NCBI RefSeq assembly: GCF_001748085.1 | Contig: NZ_BBZK01000004.1 | Span: forward strand, 310,001 to 374,000 | Direction of reading: 5' to 3' | Length of the DNA stretch: 64,000 nt | From: Streptomyces sp. TP-A0874 | Lineage (GTDB): Bacteria; Actinomycetota; Actinomycetes; Streptomycetales; Streptomycetaceae | Shown here: positions 1 to 8,121 of the stretch, one piece after another | Layout: each line of letters opens with the position of its first letter | How positions within the stretch are numbered: position 1 is the first letter of the stretch | Notes under the pieces: generated by a model | What the model was told of the DNA's origin: nothing | Database searches by the model: none | Seen by the model: only the letters and a program-made list of their open reading frames with translations | Position numbers and translations under genes: made by a program

Positions 1-350
1 GCGGCGTTCACCCCGAGGAGCGAGGGCTGTCCGTCGGTGTAGACCTTCCCGCGCTCGGCCGGCAGCAGCCCGGCGATGGCCTTCAGCAAGGTGGACTTGC
101 CGGAGCCGTTGGAGCCGATCAGGCCGATCGCCTCGCCCCGGTAGGCGGTGAAGCTGACCCCGCGCACGGCGTGCACCTCGCGCATTCCGGGCGTGTGCTT
201 CCGGCCGAGGATCCGGCTGATCGCCACGGTCGCCGCTCCCTTGCCGCGGGAGCCGCCGTTGACCCGGTAGACGATGTGCAGCCCGTCGGCGATGACGGTG
301 GGGGTACGCGGCTGCGCGGCAGCCTTCGGGGAAACGCTCTGCTCAGCCAC
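1..350 (-). CDS. Polysaccharide/polyol-phosphate ABC exporter, ATP-binding subunit (TagH/Wzt-like), C-terminus missing
   Basis: This is the ATPase half of an ABC-2 exporter for a cell-surface glycopolymer. Only about 116 residues are visible because the gene runs off the start of the window. A Walker A motif, GSNGSGKST, lies near residue 90. It is preceded by the long N-terminal stretch (about 60 residues before the first strand of the ATPase) usual for TagH/Wzt-type proteins. I chose the GTG start at 350 because its first eight bases overlap the stop codon of the permease gene, implying translational coupling. With the permease and the glycosyltransferase/phosphotransferase genes upstream it should export the product of this cluster. 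The substrate cannot be read from the sequence. Confidence 0.85.
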   Translation of the reverse strand, partial: MAEQSVSPKAAAQPRTPTVIADGLHIVYRVNGGSRGKGAATVAISRILGRKHTPGMREVHAVRGVSFTAYRGEAIGLIGSNGSGKSTLLKAIAGLLPAERGKVYTDGQPSLLGVNA

Positions 351-1281
351 GGCCGTACCGCTCCTCCGCCTTCCAGAAGTACACGAAGCCGCCCGCCCCG
401 GCCAGCAGCGCCCAGCCGAGCGCGATCAGCCAGACGTGCGGCGGCAGGTTCTCCGAGCCGAAGCCCTGCAGCAGCGAGTGGCGCATCAGGTTCATGAAGA
501 CCGTGGTCGGGTTGGTCAGCATCACCTCGACCAGCCAGGACGGCGCCTTCGCCCGCTCCACCAGCATGTACTGGAGGGGGAACATCACACCCGAGGCGTA
601 CATCCAGGTGCGCAGCACGAAGGGCATCAGCTGCGCGAGGTCGGGGGTCTTGGCCCCCAGCCGGGCCATGATCAGCGCCAGCCCGGTGTTGAACACGAAC
701 TGCAGCACCAGGGTCGGCACGATCAGGAACCACGACCACTTGGGGAAGTGGCCGAAGCCGACCAGGATCACCGCGAGGACGATCATGGAGAACAGCAGCT
801 GCTGGAGTTGCTGGAGCGAGAAGGAGACGGGCAGCGAGGCGCGGGGGAAGTGCAGCGCCCGGACCAGTCCGAGGTTCCCGGAGATCGCCCGCACCCCGGC
901 CAGCACCGAACTCTGGGTGAAGGTGAAGACGAAGACCCCGGTCACCAGGAAGGGCACGTAGGTGGAGTGGTCCATCCCGCCCCGGCTGCCCAGCAGCAGG
1001 CCGAAGATCAGGAAGTAGACGCCCGCGTTGAGCAGCGGGGTGGCGACCTGCCACAGCTGGCCGAGTTTGGCCTGGCTGTACTGGGCCGTGAGTTTGGCCT
1101 GGGAGAAGGCGAGGATGAAGTGCCGCCTGCTCCACAACTGTCCGACGTACTCGCCCAGGCCGGGCCGTGCCCCGCTCACCGACAGCCCGTATCTGGCCGC
1201 GAGCTCGGCCGGGGCCAGTCCCTCGTCAGGTGACGGGAGGTCGCTCACGGCGACCAGACCGTCGTGCGTTGTCTCACTCAC
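343..1281 (-). CDS. ABC-2 type exporter permease (TagG/Wzm-like)
   Basis: A 312-residue integral membrane protein of the ABC-2 family that exports lipid-linked polysaccharides or teichoic-acid-like polymers. After a cytoplasmic N-terminus (about 45 residues, including the amphipathic segment ending in LWSRRHFI) there are about six hydrophobic segments, with the typical FSQAKL..YSQAKLGQLWQ region before the first one. Length and layout match TagG/RfbA permeases. The start is GTG at 1281, with only a weak ribosome binding site. It is followed, with overlap, by its ATPase gene. A 107-base gap separates it from the glycosyltransferase gene upstream, so it could be cotranscribed with the biosynthetic genes. 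Export of the polymer made by that block is an inference from position. Confidence 0.88.
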   Translation of the reverse strand: MSETTHDGLVAVSDLPSPDEGLAPAELAARYGLSVSGARPGLGEYVGQLWSRRHFILAFSQAKLTAQYSQAKLGQLWQVATPLLNAGVYFLIFGLLLGSRGGMDHSTYVPFLVTGVFVFTFTQSSVLAGVRAISGNLGLVRALHFPRASLPVSFSLQQLQQLLFSMIVLAVILVGFGHFPKWSWFLIVPTLVLQFVFNTGLALIMARLGAKTPDLAQLMPFVLRTWMYASGVMFPLQYMLVERAKAPSWLVEVMLTNPTTVFMNLMRHSLLQGFGSENLPPHVWLIALGWALLAGAGGFVYFWKAEERYGRG

Positions 1282-1388
1282 AAGTGGAAACTTTCGTCTT
1301 CAGATGCGCAGCCAGGGCGGGCGCGGGGCGGATGCCGGTTCCCGGGCGGGTGGCCCGGGACGCGCCCGTTGCTCTCCGTACGAGCTTG

Positions 1389-2282
1389 TCAGATGACCGG
1401 CGGCCGACCCAGTCGGGTCAGACGCCAAACGGTAGTCCACTTCATGGGGCGGCGGGGTCCGCACCGGCTCCGCCAGCCCTCCCGGAAGCCGCCGAACCAT
1501 GCCTTCAGCGCCGCCCCGGAGGGCCGCCGGGCGAGGGTGAGCAGCAACCACACCCCGAGGTAGGCGGGGACCAGGGGCGCCGGAAGGTTGCGGCGGGCCA
1601 GCCAGACCCGGTTTCGGGCGACCATGCGGTGGTAGACCGCGTGCCTGCTGGGAGCGGTCGTCGGGTGGTGCAGCACCAGGTCCGACCGGTAGTCGATCAG
1701 CCACCCGGCGTCCAGCGCCCGCCAGGCGAGGTCGGTCTCCTCATGGGCGTAGAAGAACTCACCGGGCAACCCTCCGACCTGCTGGAAGACCGCCGTGCGG
1801 ACCGCGTTGGCGCCACCGAGGAAGGTGGTGACGCGGGAACTCCGCAGCGGGTCGGAGGCGCGCAGTCGGGGGACGTGGCGACGCTGGGTGATCCCGGTCT
1901 CCGGGTCCGCGATCCGGAAGCTGATGATGCCCAGCCGCGGGTCGGCCGCGAAGGCCTCCCGGCACAGCTCCGCCGTGTCGTCGTTGGGCAGCAGTCCGTC
2001 GTCGTCGAGGAAGAGCAGGATGTCCACCTCGCTCCCGCCGGGCCCGAATGCCTCGATGCCGACGTTCCGGCCGGCCGGGATCCCCACGTTCTCCGGAAGC
2101 TCGATGCTCCGCACGCCGTCCGGCAGCTCGGGCAGCGGGGCGCCGTTGCCCACCACCACCACCTCGATCGGCTCACCCTGCTGCTTGGCGACCGAGTCGA
2201 GCAGGAGGCGCAGCTCCTCCGGGCGGTTGCCCATGGTGAGGACGACCGCTCCGACCCGCTGGGCCGTGCCCCCGGCCGTCAT
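1389..2282 (-). CDS. GT-A fold glycosyltransferase, family 2
   Basis: A 297-residue GT2 glycosyltransferase. It has an N-terminal Rossmann-like nucleotide-sugar site beginning VGAVVLTMGNRPEEL, the acidic metal-binding stretch LLFLDDDG near residue 95, and the acceptor-side motif HEETDLAWRALDAG near residue 185 (the ED/ETD element holding the catalytic base). Hydrophobic residues near the C-terminus suggest membrane attachment. The ATG start at 2282 overlaps the stop of the upstream CDP-alcohol phosphotransferase by four bases. It probably decorates or extends the phosphopolyol polymer built by its neighbours. Donor sugar and acceptor are not predictable from the sequence. The open frame extends further upstream, but that part lies inside the neighbouring gene in another frame. 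Confidence 0.87.
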   Translation of the reverse strand: MTAGGTAQRVGAVVLTMGNRPEELRLLLDSVAKQQGEPIEVVVVGNGAPLPELPDGVRSIELPENVGIPAGRNVGIEAFGPGGSEVDILLFLDDDGLLPNDDTAELCREAFAADPRLGIISFRIADPETGITQRRHVPRLRASDPLRSSRVTTFLGGANAVRTAVFQQVGGLPGEFFYAHEETDLAWRALDAGWLIDYRSDLVLHHPTTAPSRHAVYHRMVARNRVWLARRNLPAPLVPAYLGVWLLLTLARRPSGAALKAWFGGFREGWRSRCGPRRPMKWTTVWRLTRLGRPPVI

Positions 2283-3064
2283 TTCAGCCTGCTCGAGGCC
2301 AGGATGCTGACCAGGTGCAGCACCGTCTGGAGTACGGCCACCGCGGCGAGGAGCACCACCGCGGCCCGGGTGGCGAGCAGTCCGCCGTTGAGGAAGTCGG
2401 CGATCCCGGCGGCCAGCATCACCAGCGAGGCCTCGACGCCACCCACCAGCCGGTGGAACTTCAGCGCCGCGGCGGCCCGGCGGGCGGCGGCCAAGCCGGA
2501 GGAGCGGGGCACGGCGGCCTCGTCCTTCACGGCGGGGAGGCCGCTGCGCGAGCGGGCGACGTCGACCAGGTCCGTCTCCGCCTTGATCAGGATGGCGCCG
2601 AGCGCGGCGACCGTCCCGAGGAAGGCCCAGAACCACTGGATGGTGGGGCCGCTGTGGTGGAAGACGTCCGCCGCCCGGATGCCGAAGCCCACCAGCAGCG
2701 CGGCTTCGGCGAGGTAGTGGCCCACCCGGTCCAGGTAGACGCCGGTGATGGAGGTCTGGCCGCGCCAGCGCGCGAGTTCTCCGTCCACGCAGTCCAGGAG
2801 CAGGTAGACCTGGATCAGCAGGGCGCCGAGTACGGCCCCGGTCAGCCCGGGCACCAGCAGTCCGGCACCGGCCGCGACGCCCGCGACGATCATCAGACCG
2901 GTGTACTGGTTCGGGGTGAGCCTGGTGTTCACCAGGTGCCGGGTGCATCGCAGCGAGATCTCCCGCATGTAGATGCGCCCGGCCCAGTGTTCACCGCTGC
3001 GCCGGTCCTTCAGTCCACCGGGGTGGACGACCGGTCGGAGTTCAGCTAGTGACGGTTTTGGCAT
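2279..3064 (-). CDS. CDP-alcohol phosphatidyltransferase family protein with altered active-site motif
   Basis: A 261-residue membrane enzyme of the family that transfers a phospho-alcohol from a CDP-alcohol. The signature is at about residues 90-115: DCVDGELAR, then G, then LDRVGH. The family rule is D-x2-D-G-x2-A-R-x8-G-x3-D-x3-D. Here the last aspartate, usually the catalytic base, is histidine. The preceding RLTPNQYT motif and about six hydrophobic segments fit the family. Its start overlaps the end of the dehydrogenase gene by 23 bases and its stop overlaps the glycosyltransferase start. It likely handles a CDP-polyol made by the nucleotidyltransferase at 4091-4861. Whether the His variant is active is unknown. 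Confidence 0.85.
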   Translation of the reverse strand: MPKPSLAELRPVVHPGGLKDRRSGEHWAGRIYMREISLRCTRHLVNTRLTPNQYTGLMIVAGVAAGAGLLVPGLTGAVLGALLIQVYLLLDCVDGELARWRGQTSITGVYLDRVGHYLAEAALLVGFGIRAADVFHHSGPTIQWFWAFLGTVAALGAILIKAETDLVDVARSRSGLPAVKDEAAVPRSSGLAAARRAAAALKFHRLVGGVEASLVMLAAGIADFLNGGLLATRAAVVLLAAVAVLQTVLHLVSILASSRLK

Positions 3065-4103
3065 AGTCGGCGTATGCGTCCCTGATCTGGTCGGCGGAGA
3101 GGTCCAGGTGCTCCAGGATCGTGTAGCGCCCGGGGCGGGTCTGCGGCGCGTACTCGACCGCCTTGACGAATTCGTCCTCGTTGAAGCCCATCTCCCGGGG
3201 CAGCACCGGCAGGCTGTGCCGGCGCAGGACCTCCACCATCAGCGCGGAGGCCTCCTGCGCTCCCCGCAGGTGCATCGCGAAGGCCGCGCCCAGGCCGCAC
3301 TGCTCGCCGTGCGAGGCCGCCCGCTGGGGGTAGAGCAGGTCGAAGGCGTGGTTGATCTCGTGGCAGGCGCCCGAGGCCGGCCGGCTGTCACCGGCCACCG
3401 ACATGGAGATGCCGGTCAGTACCAGCCCCTCCGCGAGTACGGTCAGGAAGTCGTCGTCCTGGCAGTTCCCCGGGTGGCGGAGGACCGCCTCGCCGGCCTG
3501 CCGCGCCATGGCGGCGGCCAGCCCGTCGATCTGCTCACCGGTCTCCCGGTGGGAGAGTTCCCAGTCGGCGACGGCGGAGATGTTGGAGATGACGTCCCCG
3601 ACGCCGGAGCGGACGAAGCGGATGGGCGCTTCCCGGATGACGTCCAGGTCGATGACGATCGCGATCGGGTTGGGCACCCCGTAGGAGCCGCGCCCCGCGT
3701 CGTTGTCGAGCGTCGCCACCGGAGAGCAGAGGCCGTCGTGCGACAGGTTGGTCGCCACCGCGACCAGCGGCAGGCCGATCCGGGCGGCGGCGAACTTCGC
3801 ACAGTCGATGATCTTCCCGCCGCCCATGCCCACGACCGCGTCGTAGCGCCCGGACTTCATGGCGTCGGCCAGTTTGATGGCGTCGTCGAGCCGACCGCCG
3901 CCGACCTCGTACCAGGAGGCGCCGGGGAGCGCCGGAGCGAAGCGCCGACGCAGTTCCGCGCCGGAGCCTCCGCTGATGGCGATGGCGAGCTTGCCCGAAG
4001 CCGAGATCCGCTGGTCGACCAGGAGACCGGCCAGGTCGTCCAGTGCGCCGGCACTGATGTCGACGACGACTGGCGACGGAATGAGCCGGGTCAGTACAGG
4101 CAC
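3042..4103 (-). CDS. Iron-containing alcohol dehydrogenase, glycerol-1-phosphate dehydrogenase (EgsA/AraM)-like
   Basis: A 353-residue NAD(P)-dependent, metal-dependent dehydrogenase. The nucleotide-binding GMGGGKIIDCAKF lies near residue 95. The ATNLSHDGLCSP segment near residue 125 closely resembles the substrate loop of sn-glycerol-1-phosphate dehydrogenases. Metal ligands are supplied by Asp in SGVGDVIS, His in SGACHEINHAFD and His in ASHGEQCG. The GTG start at 4103 overlaps the nucleotidyltransferase stop by 13 bases; the longer frame upstream lies inside that gene. In context it would reduce a keto-phosphopolyol (possibly dihydroxyacetone phosphate) to feed the nucleotidyltransferase. 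The exact polyol is an inference; 2-deoxy-scyllo-inosose-type or other iron dehydrogenases are less well matched. Confidence 0.85.
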   Translation of the reverse strand: MPVLTRLIPSPVVVDISAGALDDLAGLLVDQRISASGKLAIAISGGSGAELRRRFAPALPGASWYEVGGGRLDDAIKLADAMKSGRYDAVVGMGGGKIIDCAKFAAARIGLPLVAVATNLSHDGLCSPVATLDNDAGRGSYGVPNPIAIVIDLDVIREAPIRFVRSGVGDVISNISAVADWELSHRETGEQIDGLAAAMARQAGEAVLRHPGNCQDDDFLTVLAEGLVLTGISMSVAGDSRPASGACHEINHAFDLLYPQRAASHGEQCGLGAAFAMHLRGAQEASALMVEVLRRHSLPVLPREMGFNEDEFVKAVEYAPQTRPGRYTILEHLDLSADQIRDAYADYAKTVTS

Positions 4104-4861
4104 GCGATCTCCCTGCCCTTGGCCAGGTCGTCGTGGTTGTCGATCTCGACCCACTTGACGTCGCCGATCGGGGCCACGTCGATCTGCACGCCCCGGTTGA
4201 CGAGCTCCTGGTAGCCGTCCTCGTAGTAGAGGTCCGGGTCCTTCTCGAAAGTGGCCTGCAGGGCGTCGGCCAGCTCCTCGGCGGCCTCCGGCTCGATGAG
4301 GGTGACGCCGATGTACTCACCGGTGGCCTCGGCCGGGTCCATCAGCTTGGTGATCCGCTGGACGCCCTTCTCGGGGTCCGCGACGACCTTCATCTCCTCG
4401 TCGGCGAGCTGCTTGACGGTGTCCAGGGCAAGGATGATCTTCTGCCCCCGGCCACGCGCCTCCAGCAGGGTCTTCTCCACCGACACCGGGTGCACGGTGT
4501 CACCGTTGGCGAGGATCACGCCCTGCTTGAGGACGTCGCGGGCGCACCACAGGGAGTAGGCGTTGTTCCACTCCTCGGCCTTGTCGTTGTCGATGAGCGT
4601 GAGAGTGAGGCCGTACTTCTTCTCCAGCGCCTCCTTGCGCTCGTAGACGGCCTCCTTGCGGTAACCGACCACGATCGCGACCTCGGTCAGGCCGACCTCG
4701 GCGAAGTTGCCCAGCGCGATGTCGAGCACGGTGAGGGGCTCGACGTCCGCCACGGAGTCTGCGGGCTGCTCCGGCCCCACCGGCACCAGGGCCTTGGGGA
4801 GGGTGTCGGTGTAGGGACGCAGACGGCGTCCGGCGCCGGCTGCCAGCACGAGGCCGATCAT
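4091..4861 (-). CDS. Sugar- or polyol-phosphate nucleotidyltransferase
   Basis: A 256-residue NTP transferase. The signature GLVLAAGAGRRLRPYTDTLPK at the very N-terminus holds the GxGxR loop and catalytic Lys. LILANGDTV-type Asp (here GVILANGDTVHP, about residue 120) and a late ..VEIDNHDDLAKG segment match small single-domain members such as CTP:inositol-1-phosphate or CTP:phosphocholine cytidylyltransferases. ATG at 4861 overlaps the fusion gene stop by four bases. It should activate the phosphopolyol from the adjacent dehydrogenase to an NDP-form for the CDP-alcohol phosphotransferases. Because both partners use CDP-alcohols I favour CTP as the nucleotide, as an inference. Confidence 0.87.
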   Translation of the reverse strand: MIGLVLAAGAGRRLRPYTDTLPKALVPVGPEQPADSVADVEPLTVLDIALGNFAEVGLTEVAIVVGYRKEAVYERKEALEKKYGLTLTLIDNDKAEEWNNAYSLWCARDVLKQGVILANGDTVHPVSVEKTLLEARGRGQKIILALDTVKQLADEEMKVVADPEKGVQRITKLMDPAEATGEYIGVTLIEPEAAEELADALQATFEKDPDLYYEDGYQELVNRGVQIDVAPIGDVKWVEIDNHDDLAKGREIACLY

Positions 4862-6711
4862 GCGGGTTCTCCTGTTTCGTCGTGTACGGCGGGTGCTCCG
4901 GAGGAGACCCAGAAGCGGACGCTCTCGATGAGCACCGCCAGCGCCAGAACCGACGCGAGGCCGGTCAGCGCGAGGGGGAAAGCTGTGTCGGGCAGGGTGA
5001 ACGCGGCCAGGATGACCAGGAGGACGCGTCCCTCGTGCCCGCCGAGCGCCAGCACCAGCCGGTGCGGGGGCGCTCCACTGCCACCGCGGATGCGGTACAC
5101 CGTGTCGTAGTGATGGTAGGCGACCGCGGACACCAGTCCGAATGCCGCGGGCAGCGCGCCCGCCGTCTCGGAGCGGGCCGCCAGTACCAGGATGGTGCCG
5201 TATTCGGCGGCGCGGAAGAGCGGGGGCACCAGCCAGTCCAGCGCTCCGCGCAGCCCCGTGGCGACGGCGAGTCCGGCTGCCAGCGCGGCGACCAGCGCCG
5301 CGGCGACGGGCCAGACCCCCGCGAAGTCGCTGAACGCCGCGGTCCCGACGACCGCTGCCGCTCCGGCGAGGGCGACCGTGGGAGCCGTGTATGCGGGCGC
5401 CCGCCGGGCCGGGCCGTGCAGGGCCGCGGCGAACCCCTCGGCGAGGGGACCGTTGTCGGCCAGGGCGTCCAGGGCCAGTGCGGCCCGGTCGCTCCGGGCG
5501 CCCCGTCGGCGGAGGGAGCGCAGTACCCGGCCGGCGGTGGTGTAGCAGGCGGCGAAGCCGCAGCCGATCAGCAAGGCGGTGAAGACCGTGCGCGGCGTGG
5601 TGAGGGCGGTGAGCACCGCGATGAGCGCCCAGCGCTCGCCGATGGGAAGGATGATCATCCGCCGGACCCAGACGGTCCAGCCGACGCTGTCCAGCCGGTT
5701 CGAGAGGCCCGTGGGACCGCTGCCGGCGGCGTCCTGTTCGGCCTCGTTGAAGGAGAAGTCGACCACGTGACGGCAGGTCTGCAGGACCATCGCGCCGAGC
5801 GCCAGGGCCCAGACGTCGTCACCCCCGGCCCGGGCGGCGCCGATGGCGAGGCCCGCGTAGTAGGCGTACTCCTTGGCGCGGTCGAAGGTCGCGTCCAGCC
5901 AGGCGCCCAGGGTGGAGTACTGGAGCGAGTAGCGGGCGAGCTGGCCGTCGGTGCAGTCGAGCACGAACGACGCGAGCAGCAGCAGGCCGGCGGCGACGAA
6001 CCCGCTCCGGCTGCCGGTGGCGGCGCAGCCGGCCGCGATCAGCGCGGTGAGCAGCGAGGCGGTCGTGACCTGGTTGGGGGTGAGGCCGCGGTGGGCGCAC
6101 CAGCGCGCGATGTAGCGGGAGTAGGTGCTGACGCAGAAGGTGGTGAAGAAGCCGTCACGGGACTTGACCGCGCTGCGCAGGCGGATCGCCTCGTCGTCGA
6201 CGGCCTCGACGGCCTCCCGCGCCCGGCTGCGGGCCGCCTCGTCGCCCGGGACGGTGGCGACCAGCGCCCCCAGCTCGGGGCGGTGCACCGGCTCGTCGAT
6301 CCTGAGCAGCTCCTCGGCGACCGCGTCGGGCAGCGGGGCGGCGCTGACGGTCGATGTCCCGCCTGCCGACCCGACCAGCGCCTCGGCGCGCTCCTGACTG
6401 GTTCCGGCGACCGCCTCCAGCGCGCGCCGGAGGGCGCTGCGGGCCGCCGGCTGCGCGGTCAGCGCGCCGGGGACGGCGGAGATCGGGAAGCGCGGGTCGG
6501 TCAGTCCCAGCCGCAGCGCGTGGCGGTGTGCGACCAGCCGGGGGTCGACGAGGGCCACGCGTTCGGCCGCGGGCAGCCGTCCGAGTTCGGTGTCGAGGCC
6601 GGCGCCGTCCGCCGCGGTGACCACGGTGAAACCGAGCGACCGCAGGTCGCCTTCGAGCTGCGACCCGGCGACCGGCGGACCGGTGAGGATTGCGGTCGGC
6701 AGACGACTCAC
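4858..6711 (-). CDS. Fusion: degenerate nucleotidyltransferase-like domain + CDP-alcohol phosphatidyltransferase
   Basis: About 617 residues. Residues 1-170 resemble a nucleotidyltransferase scaffold (LPTAILTGPP, LVDPRLVAHRHALRLGL) but lack the GxGxR/Lys loop, so this half is probably catalytically dead. From about residue 190 follows a CDP-alcohol phosphotransferase with GLTPNQVT and the complete motif DCTDGQLAR..G..LDATFD, then about ten hydrophobic segments. The layout recalls the fused IPCT/DIPPS enzymes of di-myo-inositol phosphate synthesis. The start is uncertain. GTG 6711 directly abuts an AAGGAG; a CTG nine bases further in (6702) has ideal spacing to that site; ATG 6771 and GTG 6801 have poor sites. 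First gene of the block. Confidence 0.8.
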   Translation of the reverse strand: MSRLPTAILTGPPVAGSQLEGDLRSLGFTVVTAADGAGLDTELGRLPAAERVALVDPRLVAHRHALRLGLTDPRFPISAVPGALTAQPAARSALRRALEAVAGTSQERAEALVGSAGGTSTVSAAPLPDAVAEELLRIDEPVHRPELGALVATVPGDEAARSRAREAVEAVDDEAIRLRSAVKSRDGFFTTFCVSTYSRYIARWCAHRGLTPNQVTTASLLTALIAAGCAATGSRSGFVAAGLLLLASFVLDCTDGQLARYSLQYSTLGAWLDATFDRAKEYAYYAGLAIGAARAGGDDVWALALGAMVLQTCRHVVDFSFNEAEQDAAGSGPTGLSNRLDSVGWTVWVRRMIILPIGERWALIAVLTALTTPRTVFTALLIGCGFAACYTTAGRVLRSLRRRGARSDRAALALDALADNGPLAEGFAAALHGPARRAPAYTAPTVALAGAAAVVGTAAFSDFAGVWPVAAALVAALAAGLAVATGLRGALDWLVPPLFRAAEYGTILVLAARSETAGALPAAFGLVSAVAYHHYDTVYRIRGGSGAPPHRLVLALGGHEGRVLLVILAAFTLPDTAFPLALTGLASVLALAVLIESVRFWVSSGAPAVHDETGEPA

Positions 6712-6977
6712 TCCTTGGAAGCTGACCTCGCCGCGCTGGAACGCGGGGTGTACTGGCAGCGGGCGTGGCATGCCCCGGTCGTTGTCCAGGCGGGGCGGCA
6801 CGTCGGGAGAGGCTATCGGATCCCCGGATGTGACCGTTCATCGACTGTTTACGGCCGTCTGAGGTCGGGAAAAGGCGGCAGACGCTCCTTGGATGACCCT
6901 TGACGATCATCATGGTGGATCCGGGGCCCTGGTACCAAACCGCGGTGCGGCAGAGCCGCGGCGATAGGCTGCCGCCC

Positions 6978-7982
6978 ATGACGTGGCTGATCACAGGCGG
7001 GGCGGGGTACATCGGGGCCCATGTGGCGCGGAGCATGGCGGAGGCCGGCGAGGGCGTGGTGGTGCTCGACGACCTCTCCACCGGGATCCCCGAGCGCCTT
7101 CCCCCCTCCCTCCCGCTGGTCAGCGGTTCCACACTCGACCGTCCGCTGCTGGACCGGGTCCTCAGCGAGCACTCGGTCACGGGGGTGGTGCACCTGGCGG
7201 CCAAGAAGCAGGTCGGCGAGTCCGTCGAACAGCCCCTGCGCTACTACCGGGAGAACCTGTACGGGCTCACCGTGCTGCTCGACGCGGTGGTCGCCGCCGG
7301 GGTGCGCCGGTTCGTCTTCTCCTCCTCGGCCGCCGTCTACGGCATGCCCGACGTGGACCTGGTCTCCGAGGACACCCCCTGCGTGCCGATGAGCCCCTAC
7401 GGGGAGACCAAGCTCGCCGGCGAGTGGCTGGTGCGGGCCGCGGGCCGCGCGCACGGCCTGGCCACGGTCTGCCTGCGCTACTTCAACGTGGCGGGCGCGG
7501 CCCGGCCGGAACTCTTCGACACCGGCGTTTCCAACATCATCCCGATGTTCTTCGACCGGATCACCCGGGGCGTGGCGCCGCAGATCTTCGGTGACGACTA
7601 CCCGACCCCGGACGGCACCTGCATCCGCGACTACATCCACGTCGCCGATCTGGCGACGGCCCATCTGGCGGCCGCCCGCCACCTGGCCGCCCCCGGGCGG
7701 GGGCCCGGCGACCTGACCGTGAACGCCGGCACCGGGCGGGGCGTGTCGGTCCGCGAGGTGGCCGACCTGGTGGCCGAGGCCACCGGCCGGACGGGCCCGC
7801 CCCCCGAGGTCGTGGGGCGGCGGGCCGGCGACCCGGCCCGGGTGGTCGCCTCCGCGCGGTTGATCGGTGAGGAGTTGGGCTGGACGGCCCGGAAGGACGT
7901 CCGGGCGATGGTGGAGTCGGCCTGGGAGGGCTGGCGCACACACCACCCCGAGGCGACCTCCACCCCTCCCCCCGCACTCTGA
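6978..7982 (+). CDS. galE: UDP-glucose 4-epimerase family NAD-dependent epimerase
   Basis: A 334-residue short-chain (extended) epimerase interconverting UDP-glucose and UDP-galactose or related sugars. The NAD-binding GGAGYIGAH is at residues 7-15. Catalytic Ser is in FSSSAAVYG (about residue 118), the YxxxK pair is in SPYGETKLAGE (about residue 145), and YFNVAGA and RDYIHVADLA are typical GalE blocks. The ATG at 6978 is chosen because the protein begins at the Rossmann strand and a -10 box TAGGCT (6965-6970) ends seven bases before it, so the mRNA is probably leaderless. It is divergent from the glycopolymer block and could supply nucleotide sugars to it. Confidence 0.9.
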   Translation: MTWLITGGAGYIGAHVARSMAEAGEGVVVLDDLSTGIPERLPPSLPLVSGSTLDRPLLDRVLSEHSVTGVVHLAAKKQVGESVEQPLRYYRENLYGLTVLLDAVVAAGVRRFVFSSSAAVYGMPDVDLVSEDTPCVPMSPYGETKLAGEWLVRAAGRAHGLATVCLRYFNVAGAARPELFDTGVSNIIPMFFDRITRGVAPQIFGDDYPTPDGTCIRDYIHVADLATAHLAAARHLAAPGRGPGDLTVNAGTGRGVSVREVADLVAEATGRTGPPPEVVGRRAGDPARVVASARLIGEELGWTARKDVRAMVESAWEGWRTHHPEATSTPPPAL

Positions 7983-8062
7983 GAAATCGGAAAAGCCGCA
8001 GGTCAGACAGTGATAACGGTGTTCAGTCCCGGCTTGCCGGGCACCCGGAAGCCATAGTTCAC

Positions 8063-8100
8063 TGTGACCGCGGCCGGGGTTCTGCTCGGCTGCGGTCACA
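8063..8100 (+). promoter_or_regulatory. Hairpin in the leader of the CDF transporter gene
   Basis: Arms at 8063-8075 and 8088-8100 pair over 13 positions, with a single G-U wobble and a 12-base loop. The hairpin sits just upstream of the GGAGG ribosome binding site (8107-8111) of the metal efflux gene at 8122. It could be an operator for a metal sensor or an RNA element controlling translation. Only the pairing is seen. Confidence 0.5.
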
Positions 8101-8121
8101 GCGATTCTGGAGGCGGCTTCC

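Noticed and set aside
4882..6903. A 673-codon plus-strand frame opposite the CDP-alcohol phosphotransferase fusion
   Set aside because: No recognisable domain; composition is Gly/Arg/Glu-rich as expected from the complement of a real gene.
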